Shown: positions 1 through 7,626 of the stretch, in pieces
Position numbering within the stretch: position 1 is the first letter of the stretch
Layout of the letters: every line of letters starts with the position of its first letter
Source of the DNA: Akkermansia sp.
GTDB lineage: Bacteria; Verrucomicrobiota; Verrucomicrobiia; Verrucomicrobiales; Akkermansiaceae
Direction of reading: 5' to 3'
Assembly: GCA_017517385.1 (NCBI GenBank)
Contig: JAFWZG010000054.1
Span: forward strand, 62,001-126,000
DNA length: 64,000 nucleotides
The notes under the pieces: generated by a model
The model's input: the letters and a program-made list of their open reading frames with translations, nothing else
Told to the model about the DNA's origin: nothing
The model's database searches: none
Program-made: the position numbers and the translations under genes

Positions 1-18
1 TGCTGAAAGCTTTCTGGT

Positions 19-582
19 TTAGCCTTCTTTGGCGAGGCGCTTAAGCTTTTTAGCCAGCGTGAGTTTTACCGCGGAGGAGGTGCGGTCTGTAAAGAGGAAA
101 CCCTCCAGATGATCGCACTCGTGCTGCAAGCAACGTGCCAGCAGGCCGCCACAATCAATCTCTATCACGCTACCATCCAGCTGGGGCAGGGTGGCTTTCA
201 CTCTCTCCGGGCGAGCCACATTTGCGCGGATGTTACGCACGCTCAGGCAGCCTTCCGTGCAAAGACTCTGGTTGCCGTACGGTTCAATGACAGGGTTGAT
301 GAACACAAGGGGCATGATTTCACGGATATTGCGCAGCTCGCCGTTAATCGTGGCCATTTGCTCTTCGGGATTAGCCTCCTCATCTTCGTCCTCGGGGATG
401 TCGATGACAACAAGGCGGATGTTTTCTCCCACTTGGGGGGCAGCAAGGCCTACGCCATTAGCAGCATACATGGTTTCAATCATGTTTGCGGCAAGGGCAT
501 GGATAGCCTCGTCTACGTGCTCAACCGGTGCACTCACAGCGCGAAGAACAGGATTTCCGTATTGTGTGATGGAAAGAAGCAT
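19..582 (-). CDS. def: Peptide deformylase
   Basis: Removes the N-formyl group from nascent proteins in the cytoplasm. All three metal-site motifs of the family are visible: GVGLAAPQVG (residues 43-52), EGCLS (110-114, metal Cys112) and HECDH (154-158, two metal His and the catalytic Glu). The length of 187 aa is slightly above the usual ~165-180. The excess is an acidic insert at about residues 62-89 (EDEDEEANPEEQ) between the first motif and the strand leading to EGCLS. The gene is divergent from mutL and has its own promoter about 25 nt upstream. Identification is firm; the role of the insert is unknown. Confidence 0.97.
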   Translation of the reverse strand: MLLSITQYGNPVLRAVSAPVEHVDEAIHALAANMIETMYAANGVGLAAPQVGENIRLVVIDIPEDEDEEANPEEQMATINGELRNIREIMPLVFINPVIEPYGNQSLCTEGCLSVRNIRANVARPERVKATLPQLDGSVIEIDCGGLLARCLQHECDHLEGFLFTDRTSSAVKLTLAKKLKRLAKEG

Positions 583-606
583 AGTCTCGTCAGATTTGTG
601 ACCTGT

Positions 607-635
607 ATTCTGCCTACTTGTATTGCTGTTGTCAA
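607..635 (-). promoter_or_regulatory. Predicted sigma70 promoter of def
   Basis: Reading the minus strand: TTGACA (630-635), 17-nt spacer, CAGAAT (607-612). The -10 box ends 24 nt before the def ATG. A second TTGACA lies 11 nt further upstream at 641-646 but has only a poor -10 partner. Confidence 0.6.
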
Positions 636-687
636 GATTATGTCAAGTCATTTTGACATGCAGTCACATTACGGGCAGCATGCAGAG

Positions 688-716
688 TTGACGTCCTTGC
701 GCTGAGGTGTTACTAT
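688..716 (+). promoter_or_regulatory. Predicted sigma70 promoter of mutL
   Basis: TTGACG (688-693), exactly 17 nt, TACTAT (711-716). The predicted start of transcription is near 723, about 10 nt before the mutL ATG at 733. There is no Shine-Dalgarno sequence in this short leader. Confidence 0.75.
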
Positions 717-732
717 TACTCCCGCACACAAC

Positions 733-2712
733 ATGGAGGATAAGCCAACAGAACAGATAATACACCGCATGAGTGATGTGCTGGCCAGTCAGGTGGCGGC
801 CGGTGAGGTGGTGGAGCGTCCAGCCTCCGTGGTTAAAGAGCTCATTGAGAACAGTATTGATGCCGGCGCTACCATGATTCGCGTGGAAATTGTTCGCGGC
901 GGTATTTCCCTTATCAGAGTAACAGATAATGGTTCTGGAATGAGCCGGGCGGATGCCGCCATGTGCTTGGAGCGCCACGCCACCAGTAAGCTCGTGAATT
1001 TTGATGACCTCTCCTGTATTGATAAACTCGGCTTCCGTGGTGAGGCTATACCCAGTATTGCCTCCATTGCGGAGCTTCGTATTACAACGCGCCGTGAGGA
1101 GGATGTGGAAGGCACGCTTATTACCTGCTGCGGCGGTGAGATGGAAGAGCCGTCCAATGCCGGCTGCGCTCCCGGTACGGATATCTCTGTTAGCAACCTT
1201 TTCTTTAATACACCTGTTCGCCGTAAGTTCCTGAAGAGTAATGAAACGGAGGCCGGCCATATTGAGCATGAGATTAAGCTGCATGCTCTGGCGTATCCGG
1301 CGCTGCGCTTTGTCTATGTGAGAGATGGTCAGCTCGTGTTTGACTGGCCCGGTACGGCAGACCTTCGCCAGCGAATAGCTGATTTCGCCGGGCGGGATGT
1401 GGCAGAAAAGCTGCTCCGAATTAAACCTCAGCTTGGCCCGGGTATTCATGTGAGCGGTTTTCTCATGCCTCTGAGTGAAGCTCGCAGGAACAGGCGTATG
1501 CAGTTCGTGTTCCTGAATACGCGCCCGATTGAGGATAAGATTGTGGCTAGAGCCATTCGGGATGGTTATGGCGGTTTCCCCACGGGCTTGCACCCGGCCC
1601 TCTTCCTGTATCTGGAAGTGGACCCCGCGCTAGTGGATGTGAATGTACACCCTGCCAAGAAGGAAGTGCGCTTCCTTCGCCCTTCGGATATAACTAATAG
1701 CATTCTTGATGCTGTAGCCGGTACCTTGGCTGAGCATGCTCGTGGTATTGCGGTGGAGGCACCCGCGTCGCCGCGCGCTCCTGAGCCGGTAACACCTGCA
1801 CCGGTGAGGCCTGCAACGTCAAGTCTTCGTCCTGCGCCTGTTCTTGAACAGCAGGTTTCCACTCCGGTGGAGAAAAAACAGCCGCTTGGACGGGTGAAAG
1901 AAACGGTTCCGGAGGCGCCTGTTCGTCCGGCACTCGTGTTGACGCCGGTGCTGACGCCGGTGCAGAAGGAGCTCGGACTTTCGGCTCCTCCCGTTTCACC
2001 CGTTGCTCCACCTGCGCTCAGTAAAGATGTGGTGGTTTCTCCGGCTCCTGTCATTGCTGAGCGGAGTGAGTCCCTTCCCGCGGAACGTGAGGCTGCCGCA
2101 GAACCACCCACATACGAGAATTCTTCGCCGCGTACGAACAAGTTCCGCTATATTGGCGTATGCGGTGGCCGCTATTTGTTGTTTGAAAATACGGAAGGTC
2201 TTGTGCTGCTTTCTCCGAGGGCGGCGCGCGAGCGCATTCTTTTTGAGCGCCTGCTCGCCGGGCATGAGCGCCCTTTGCATTCGCAGCGCTTGCTGCAATC
2301 TGTCATGTTGGATTTGGACGCTCGCGATGTTGGCGTGGCGCTGGAGGTGAGTCGCCAGCTGGAGAAAGCCGGCTTCCGCATATCTCACTTCGGCCAGCGA
2401 ACTCTGCGTATTGACGGCGTGCCCATGATGCTCAGCCTGCCCCGGGTAGATGAGTTTGTGCACGAGCTTATTCGCACTTTCTCTGCAGGAGAGTCGCGCC
2501 TTAAACGCTCACGCAATCCCTTTGAGCCCTATGCTTTGCAGCTGGCTCGCCAGTATGCGGCAAAGGAGGATTTGCGCCCATGGCTTCAGGCGCCTCTGCC
2601 ATTGCTGAATGATTTGCTGAATTGTGAGATACCGTATTGCACTCCGGCAGGTAAGCCCACCATGGTGCCCATCTCGCTGAATGAGCTTACTCGTAAGTTC
2701 CAGGCTCAATAA
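733..2712 (+). CDS. mutL: DNA mismatch repair protein MutL, endonuclease motif degenerate
   Basis: The mismatch-repair coupling ATPase (659 aa). The N-terminal GHKL ATPase is clear: AAGEVVERPASVVKELIENS, DNGSGM and GFRGEA are all intact. A Pro/Val/Ala-rich linker of about 130 residues (roughly 345-475) joins it to the C-terminal dimerisation domain. In endonuclease-type MutL that domain carries DQHAxHERxxxE. Here the aligned positions 494-505 read SPRAARERILFE, so the metal-binding D, Q and H are replaced while the surrounding residues fit. This suggests a protein without nicking activity. The start at 733 is taken from the reading frame and promoter; an ATG at codon 13 (769, MSDVLASQVAAGE) is a reasonable alternative and fits family length better. 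Confidence 0.96.
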   Translation: MEDKPTEQIIHRMSDVLASQVAAGEVVERPASVVKELIENSIDAGATMIRVEIVRGGISLIRVTDNGSGMSRADAAMCLERHATSKLVNFDDLSCIDKLGFRGEAIPSIASIAELRITTRREEDVEGTLITCCGGEMEEPSNAGCAPGTDISVSNLFFNTPVRRKFLKSNETEAGHIEHEIKLHALAYPALRFVYVRDGQLVFDWPGTADLRQRIADFAGRDVAEKLLRIKPQLGPGIHVSGFLMPLSEARRNRRMQFVFLNTRPIEDKIVARAIRDGYGGFPTGLHPALFLYLEVDPALVDVNVHPAKKEVRFLRPSDITNSILDAVAGTLAEHARGIAVEAPASPRAPEPVTPAPVRPATSSLRPAPVLEQQVSTPVEKKQPLGRVKETVPEAPVRPALVLTPVLTPVQKELGLSAPPVSPVAPPALSKDVVVSPAPVIAERSESLPAEREAAAEPPTYENSSPRTNKFRYIGVCGGRYLLFENTEGLVLLSPRAARERILFERLLAGHERPLHSQRLLQSVMLDLDARDVGVALEVSRQLEKAGFRISHFGQRTLRIDGVPMMLSLPRVDEFVHELIRTFSAGESRLKRSRNPFEPYALQLARQYAAKEDLRPWLQAPLPLLNDLLNCEIPYCTPAGKPTMVPISLNELTRKFQAQ

Positions 2713-2765
2713 GGATTTTTTCCTATTTTCGCCATTTTGGGCTTTTATGTGCGGGGGAAGCGTGT

Positions 2766-2771
2766 TATAAT
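2766..2771 (+). promoter_or_regulatory. Consensus -10 box before the ROK kinase gene
   Basis: A perfect TATAAT ends 8 nt before the ATG at 2780, so the transcript should start at or within a few nucleotides of the start codon. The -35 region is weak (TTTTAT at 17-nt spacing, 2743-2748). Confidence 0.55.
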
Positions 2772-2779
2772 CCCCCCGT

Positions 2780-3730
2780 ATGTCAGCTCAGGAACTTTCT
2801 ATCGGCGTGGATATGGGCGGCACGACCATCAAGTTTGCGGTAGTGCAGGGGACTGAAATTATCTACAAGGGATTACCTATGCAAACGGGTGACTATGAGT
2901 CTCCTGATTGCATTGTGGAGGAAATAGGTAAGCGTCTTCGCTCTATTATGGATTTATACCCAGCGGTAAAAGCCGTGGGCATGGGACTTCCCGGGTTTGT
3001 GGATCATAAAGCTGGTGTTGTGGATTCTCTCACAAACGTGCCCGGTTGGTATGATATCCACATTCGTGATATTCTCAGTGAGGCTACCGGCTTGCCTGCT
3101 GCTGTAGATAATGATGCCAACTGTATGGCATATGCCGAATGGAAACTAGGTGCCGGCCGGGGTATGAATGATTTAGTGTGCCTTACCCTCGGTACCGGTA
3201 TTGGGTCCGGCGTGATTGCCAATGGCCATTTCGTGCGCGGCCATCTGAGTGCCGCCGGTGAGCTTGGACAGATGACTATTGATTACAAGGGCCGCATCGG
3301 TTACTACGGTAATCAGGGCGCCATCGAGGATTACATCGGCCACCGCGAAATCACGGCAGAAGCTCAGGCTGCGTATGCCGCCGATGGCCAGCCCCGTTCG
3401 CTGGAGAATTGCGGCCCCATTGATTTGGAGAATGCTGCCAAGGCAGGGTGTCCTGTGGCCCTCGCTCTTTGGGATGACATTGGCCGTAAGCTTGCTGCTT
3501 GCTTGATGAACTGCCATTACATTCTGAACCCCGAGGCGTTCATTATCGGCGGTGGTGTGGCTAAGGCCGGTGATTTGCTTTTTGGACCGACCCGTAAGTA
3601 CCTGAAAGCTCAGATATACCCGCCTCATTACGAGAAGATTAAGATTCTTCCCGCAATGTTCAGTAATGATGCCGGTATTATCGGCGCTGCCAGATTGGCT
3701 CTGAGCATTGCCAACAACGAAGATAGCTGA
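2780..3730 (+). CDS. ROK-family sugar kinase lacking the usual zinc site
   Basis: Predicted cytoplasmic ATP-dependent hexose kinase of the ROK family (316 aa, typical length), probably acting on glucose or an amino sugar. ATP-binding motif GVDMGGTTIK lies at residues 9-18, the catalytic aspartate is Asp112 in AVDNDAN, and the TLGTGIGSG phosphate loop lies at 136-144. Normal ROK kinases have ExGH followed by CxCGxxGCxE as a structural zinc site. Here the region reads ELGQ (161-164) and then GRIGYYGNQGAIEDY (171-185), so the His and all three Cys are absent. Substrate cannot be assigned. It is followed after 30 nt by the RNA methyltransferase gene on the same strand. Confidence 0.88.
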   Translation: MSAQELSIGVDMGGTTIKFAVVQGTEIIYKGLPMQTGDYESPDCIVEEIGKRLRSIMDLYPAVKAVGMGLPGFVDHKAGVVDSLTNVPGWYDIHIRDILSEATGLPAAVDNDANCMAYAEWKLGAGRGMNDLVCLTLGTGIGSGVIANGHFVRGHLSAAGELGQMTIDYKGRIGYYGNQGAIEDYIGHREITAEAQAAYAADGQPRSLENCGPIDLENAAKAGCPVALALWDDIGRKLAACLMNCHYILNPEAFIIGGGVAKAGDLLFGPTRKYLKAQIYPPHYEKIKILPAMFSNDAGIIGAARLALSIANNEDS

Positions 3731-3760
3731 CGCTTCCTTTTACCTGCATCCTGACTTAGC

Positions 3761-4657
3761 GTGTCGGAAAATGCCACCAAAGCAGAGCTCAGGCTCTGCG
3801 CTCGTCTGGAGCTGGATGAGGCTGCTGCCAGCAGTCTCATCGCGGCCATGCGTGCCGGTACTTCCTCCCGTCAGGCCGTGGTTCTTTCTCCTCTTGCCCC
3901 GGAAGGTTATATCCCGCCTTTCGCTTGTGAGGATATGAGTGCTCATGCTTGGCTACCTCCGCGTGTGTATGTGCCGGTAGCAGGCGAGCGCCCGACTGCA
4001 CATGAGGATTATGCCCGTGGTCTGTACTATTCGCTGGATTTATCGTCTTGCTGGGAATCCGCAGCATTAGCCGTGGTACCGGCGCCTGAGGCAAGTCTGG
4101 ATTTATGCGCAGCTCCCGGCGGTAAGAGCATGCTCATGGTTGCTCGTTATCTTCCAGCCTGTCACACTGCTAATGAGGTGAACGCCTCCCGCCGTGGTAT
4201 CCTGCGACAGAATATGGCACTCTGCGGTGTACCGAATGTGGAAGTAACCGGATTACGGCCGGACCAGTGGGCCGCAGAAGGACGCCTCTTCAACCTAGTG
4301 CTTGTAGATGCTCCTTGTAGTGGTCAGTCATTACTGTGCAAAGGTATACGCAATCCCGGCTGCTTGGGTGCCCAAATGGTGAACGGCAATGCCAAGCGTC
4401 AGAAGGGTATCATGCTGGCCGCTGTACAGTGCGTGGCACCCGGCGGATATATTCTGTATTCCACATGCACCTATGACCCGGATGAGAATGAAAAGGTGAT
4501 GGCTTATATCCTGCGTCGTGTCCCGGGTTGGGAGGCCGTGGAGGTGCCGTCTCTTGCATCTTATCGTTCAACTCTTTGTGATTTTCCCGCGTATCGTCTG
4601 TTGCCTCACCATGGCTGTGGCGCAGGGGGCTTTTGCTGTCTTTTGAAAAAAATCTGA
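3761..4657 (+). CDS. RsmB/NOP2-type RNA cytosine-5 methyltransferase
   Basis: S-adenosylmethionine-dependent m5C methyltransferase acting on rRNA or tRNA. The SAM motif LDLCAAPGGKS starts at residue 113. The PC motif DAPCSG (Cys186) and the catalytic TC motif YSTCTYDPDENE (Cys236) are both present, as expected for the two-cysteine mechanism. At 298 aa it lacks the NusB-like RNA-binding extension of full RsmB, so it may be closer to RsmF-like or YebU-type minimal enzymes. The start is GTG at 3761, 30 nt after the kinase gene. The target base is not predictable. Confidence 0.9.
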   Translation: MSENATKAELRLCARLELDEAAASSLIAAMRAGTSSRQAVVLSPLAPEGYIPPFACEDMSAHAWLPPRVYVPVAGERPTAHEDYARGLYYSLDLSSCWESAALAVVPAPEASLDLCAAPGGKSMLMVARYLPACHTANEVNASRRGILRQNMALCGVPNVEVTGLRPDQWAAEGRLFNLVLVDAPCSGQSLLCKGIRNPGCLGAQMVNGNAKRQKGIMLAAVQCVAPGGYILYSTCTYDPDENEKVMAYILRRVPGWEAVEVPSLASYRSTLCDFPAYRLLPHHGCGAGGFCCLLKKI

Positions 4658-4725
4658 TTTTTTTTGAACAAAACTCTTCTACCATACGTCTAACCACAAA
4701 TACAAACCATAATAACCACACACAT

Positions 4726-5244
4726 ATGAAATTAGTAAATCATATTGTTGCCGTTGCTGCCCTTGTAGCTCCCTCTCTGTTCGCTGCTCCCATGCCTGAG
4801 AATGCTGAGCTGCTGGCCACGAACTCTGTTGTTGCCGTTTACACCGGCACTCAGGAGCGCCCCTGCATGCACCGCACCGCTCTGTGCCCGGACCGCTGCG
4901 ACCACGGCGCCAAGGTTGCTGTGTTCCGTGTGCTTCGCAACGATAATTACAGCTGCCCCGGCAAGTACGGTGATGATAAGGCTGAGGTGGGCTCCGTTAT
5001 CATGATTGACGTGCGCAATGAAGTTCCCGGTCAGGATGACTCCGTGAAGGCTCTTATTGCTACGCTGAATCCCGGTGATACCGTCGCTATGACTCAGGAT
5101 CACTACTATGGTGAGATTGGTTGCTGCATGACTCCTTTCCGTCCTGTAACCAAGATTGAGAAGGTTGAGAAGCCCGCAGATGCTCCTGAGCTTCCCGCTC
5201 TTGCTCCGCAGCATCCTGTAATGCCCCTGCGCCGTGCACGCTAA
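4726..5244 (+). CDS. Small secreted cysteine-rich protein, unknown
   Basis: Not recognised. It begins with a clean signal peptide (MKLVNHIVAVAALVAPSLFAAP, cleavage probably after SLFA). The 172-residue product has about seven cysteines in the mature part (PCMH, LCPDRCDH, SCPGK, GCCM), suggesting disulfides or metal binding after export, and a Pro/Ala-rich basic tail. The frame is open upstream to 4633, but ATG 4726 is chosen because it creates the signal peptide. The region before it (4658-4725) is A-rich and has no Shine-Dalgarno sequence. It overlaps the following hydrolase gene by 11 nt, so the two are probably co-translated. Confidence 0.75.
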   Translation: MKLVNHIVAVAALVAPSLFAAPMPENAELLATNSVVAVYTGTQERPCMHRTALCPDRCDHGAKVAVFRVLRNDNYSCPGKYGDDKAEVGSVIMIDVRNEVPGQDDSVKALIATLNPGDTVAMTQDHYYGEIGCCMTPFRPVTKIEKVEKPADAPELPALAPQHPVMPLRRAR

Positions 5245-5971
5245 AGCATTATCTGCTTTGTTTTTTGTGATAGGCTGCTCAGCTCTTCAGGCTGAGCAGC
5301 CAGTTTCTGTGCTCACAGAAGCTCCGGAAGTTCACATTATTCCGCAGGAGGGGTTGCATGTTGAAGCATGTGGCGGCCCGGCTGTTATTTACATTGGCGG
5401 AATGGGGGATGAAATCAGCGGAATTGTTCCGCGTATGATGACTTTAGCACCGCGCGTAAGCCCGATGCAAGCGCAAGCGTACTATCATTGGCATCTTGGA
5501 GTTCCAGAGAATGTGGAACAGGGGGCTGCTCAGCTTGCTGAGCTCATTTCGGCGTTTCGCCGGAACAATCCGCAGGCTGACGTCATCCTTATCGGCCATA
5601 GTATGGGGGCTGGTTCTGCTTTGCGAATTGCCAAGCATTTAACTCCTCAGGATGGCCGAGTTTTCCTTATTACTCTTGATCCCTCAGACCGTAGTTGCTC
5701 ACCGGAGCGCCCTGAGTGTGTAACATGGTGGGGAAACTCATATGTGGTGAACTCGCTCTCTGGTCATGATTACATCGCAGTGCTCGGTGGGCGTTGGAAT
5801 TATTGTTCTGAAGCAGATGTGAACATCTGCTTTGATGGGCGCATGCGAGATGAAGCCGGGTATAACTACATACACGATAATGCCTATGCCCTGATGCTTA
5901 GTAGAGGGCGTGGGCGGCATCCCTCTCTCTTTGACTCCCTGAGGGAAGCTCTTAGAAGGGCAAAGAAATGA
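5234..5971 (+). CDS. Exported alpha/beta-hydrolase (lipase/esterase-like)
   Basis: A 245-residue protein with an N-terminal signal peptide (about residues 1-20, ending LQA) followed by an alpha/beta-hydrolase core. The nucleophile elbow GHSMG places Ser123 as the nucleophile. Asp149 in ITLDPS and His178 in SGHDY are candidates for the rest of the triad. The start codon is GTG inside the end of the upstream small secreted protein gene, an 11-nt overlap. Several cysteines (SCSPERPEC, NYCSEADVNIC) suggest disulfides. The substrate is unknown. Its 3' end overlaps by 20 nt a small gene on the other strand. Confidence 0.75.
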   Translation: MHAKALSALFFVIGCSALQAEQPVSVLTEAPEVHIIPQEGLHVEACGGPAVIYIGGMGDEISGIVPRMMTLAPRVSPMQAQAYYHWHLGVPENVEQGAAQLAELISAFRRNNPQADVILIGHSMGAGSALRIAKHLTPQDGRVFLITLDPSDRSCSPERPECVTWWGNSYVVNSLSGHDYIAVLGGRWNYCSEADVNICFDGRMRDEAGYNYIHDNAYALMLSRGRGRHPSLFDSLREALRRAKK

Positions 5972-6143
5972 CACCAAAGAGGCTCAGGGTCCAGAGGCAT
6001 ATGGCTATGAGAGCCAGAAGGTACCAGATAATGATAATCATCGGTCGAACCTGACGGCGAGCCGCATTTTTCTGGTGATTCTTGACCTTGGCCGTCTGTT
6101 GGTTAAAAATGACATCTTCGTTCCTGGGGATTTCCTCTCTCAT
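5952..6143 (-). CDS. Small single-pass membrane protein
   Basis: A 63-residue protein with a charged N-terminal half and one hydrophobic segment from about residue 35 to the C-terminus (MIIIIWYLLALIAICLW...). The frame is open up to 6164. ATG 6143 (MREEIPRNED) is chosen because a strong promoter has its -10 box at 6153-6158, too close for a start at 6164 to be transcribed. The family is not recognised. The gene is convergent with the hydrolase and divergent from aroK. The dedicated promoter is the main reason to believe it is real. Confidence 0.65.
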   Translation of the reverse strand: MREEIPRNEDVIFNQQTAKVKNHQKNAARRQVRPMIIIIWYLLALIAICLWTLSLFGVISLPF

Positions 6144-6152
6144 CTGGCAGGG

Positions 6153-6181
6153 AGTGTAGCACATAGCAGAACGGATTTCAA
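6153..6181 (-). promoter_or_regulatory. Predicted promoter of the 63-aa membrane protein
   Basis: Minus strand: TTGAAA (6176-6181), 17 nt, TACACT (6153-6158). The -10 box ends 9 nt before the ATG at 6143, giving an almost leaderless transcript. It lies back to back with the aroK promoter. Confidence 0.7.
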
Positions 6182-6192
6182 GTACTACAGTC

Positions 6193-6221
6193 TTGTCAAG
6201 TCACAAAAAATCTGATATGAT
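6193..6221 (+). promoter_or_regulatory. Predicted promoter of aroK
   Basis: TTGTCA (6193-6198), 17 nt, TATGAT (6216-6221). The -35 boxes of this promoter and its divergent neighbour are separated by only 11 nt, so one bound regulator could affect both. Confidence 0.7.
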
Positions 6222-6234
6222 AAACCCGCCTTAG

Positions 6235-6264
6235 GTTCTCGTCTTTCTGACGGTCAACGAGAAC
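6235..6264 (+). promoter_or_regulatory. Hairpin in the aroK leader
   Basis: A perfect 8-bp stem, GTTCTCGT (6235-6242) with ACGAGAAC (6257-6264), closes a 14-nt loop just downstream of the predicted transcription start near 6228. There is no T-run after it, so it is not an obvious terminator. It could stabilise the mRNA or be part of a regulatory leader of about 80 nt. Confidence 0.4.
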
Positions 6265-6310
6265 AAAACGGGAGATAATATAGAACTTGTTTTTTCTGAT
6301 TACTTAAGCC

Positions 6311-6871
6311 ATGGAGCCTTGCATGCCCATAGACACGAAAGGTCGCCCCATCATACTTATTGGTCTGATGGGGAGCGGTAAGACTACGATTGGCAAGGAG
6401 CTTAGTAAAATGACCGGCATGAAACTCATTGATATGGATTCTATCATTGAGGAGCAGATTGGCAAAAGTATACCGGAAATTTTTAGAGAGAAAGGTGAAA
6501 AACACTTTCGGGCGCTAGAGACGGCCTTGTTGCGCTACATTGAGGCCTCTATCAATGAAGGGAAGGGCTCCGTTATCATTTCTACCGGTGGTGGTGTCGT
6601 GCTGAAACCGGAAAATCGTGAAATCCTGCGCCGAATGGGATTTACCGTGTGGTTCAATGTGGAGGTGCCGGTTCTACTGGAGCGTACATCTCGCAGCCAG
6701 AACAGGCCTTTGCTCCAATCTCCGGATAAATTTGAGATTCTTACCCGCTTGAACAAAGAGCGCGCCCCCCTGTATGAGGAGAGCGCGCATCTGAAGCTGG
6801 ATTCCACGTATATCAGCGTGCAGGATACTGTGCCGCTCATTCACGAGGCTGCTCTCAAATTCTTTTCGTAA
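6311..6871 (+). CDS. aroK: Shikimate kinase
   Basis: Phosphorylates shikimate at the 3-hydroxyl with ATP in the chorismate pathway (cytoplasm). The Walker A loop is GLMGSGKTT (residues 18-26). DMD follows in LIDMDSIIEE, where the first Asp contacts shikimate, then the STGGGVV loop near 94-100 and the lid arginine in SRSQNRPLL. The 186-aa length is typical. ATG 6311 is used; ATG 6323 (MPIDTKGRP) is an alternative that trims four residues. The gene has its own promoter with an 80-nt leader and ends 10 nt from convergent tlyA. Confidence 0.95.
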   Translation: MEPCMPIDTKGRPIILIGLMGSGKTTIGKELSKMTGMKLIDMDSIIEEQIGKSIPEIFREKGEKHFRALETALLRYIEASINEGKGSVIISTGGGVVLKPENREILRRMGFTVWFNVEVPVLLERTSRSQNRPLLQSPDKFEILTRLNKERAPLYEESAHLKLDSTYISVQDTVPLIHEAALKFFS

Positions 6872-6881
6872 GAGCTTGATA

Positions 6882-7610
6882 TTATCGCAGCCAAGCCAGA
6901 AATTCTTTGTTTCCTTCCATACCGGTGATAGGGGAGTCTGCCACCCCCATCCATTCCCGGTGGAGTTCGTTCACTACGAAGTCGTGTATTTTGTCTACGG
7001 CTCTTTGGTGGAGAGCTGAATCCCGCACAATACCGCCAGGGCCAATATCCTCCGGCTGCAGTTCAAACTGAGGCTTTATAAGCACGAGCAAATCACCGCC
7101 TTCTTCCAAGCAATCATAAGCCGCAGGGAGAATTTTCGTCAACGAGATGAAGGATACGTCGCTAACGATGAGCTGCACCTTTTCGCCCAGATCTGCCGGG
7201 GTCATATAGCGAGCGTTAAATTGCTCCTTCACAATGACTCTGGGGTCATTACGAAGTTTCCACACCAGTTGGTTCGTGCCGACATCCACCGCGTGTACGC
7301 GGATGGCCCCATTCTGTAAGAGGCAGTCAGTAAAGCCTCCGGTAGAGGAGCCGATATCTAGGCAAATCTTGCCTTCAGCTTTCACAGGGAATGCTTTAAG
7401 AGCGCCCTCCAGTTTCAGCCCACCGCGGCTAACGTACTTGGGTTTATTTTTTACTGTGATGGGTAAGGACTCGTCCACCTTAGTGCCAGGCTTAGTGATG
7501 AGCTGATCTTTCACCAGAACTTCACCGGCGATAATTAGGCGCTGGGCCTGTTCGCGTGAATCGCACAGGCCCAGAGAAACCACGAGTACATCAAGTCTCT
7601 GTTTCGGCAT
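6882..7610 (-). CDS. tlyA: TlyA-type rRNA 2'-O-methyltransferase (hemolysin A family)
   Basis: A 242-residue protein with an N-terminal S4 RNA-binding domain (RLDVLVVSLGLCDSREQAQRL, about residues 5-60) and an FtsJ/RrmJ-like methyltransferase domain. SAM-binding motif CLDIGSSTGGFTDCLL lies at about 93-108, and catalytic-region elements VSDVSFIS and LIKPQFE follow. TlyA homologues 2'-O-methylate 16S and/or 23S rRNA cytidines. It is the last gene of a minus-strand run downstream of the proline-rich lipoprotein gene, with a 16-nt gap. Confidence 0.92.
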   Translation of the reverse strand: MPKQRLDVLVVSLGLCDSREQAQRLIIAGEVLVKDQLITKPGTKVDESLPITVKNKPKYVSRGGLKLEGALKAFPVKAEGKICLDIGSSTGGFTDCLLQNGAIRVHAVDVGTNQLVWKLRNDPRVIVKEQFNARYMTPADLGEKVQLIVSDVSFISLTKILPAAYDCLEEGGDLLVLIKPQFELQPEDIGPGGIVRDSALHQRAVDKIHDFVVNELHREWMGVADSPITGMEGNKEFLAWLR

Positions 7611-7626
7611 ATCATCAATCTAGAGA

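Noticed and set aside
4640-4670. A/T hairpin after the RNA methyltransferase gene as a terminator
   Set aside because: Only A-T pairs around TCTGA with no GC stem; too weak to call.
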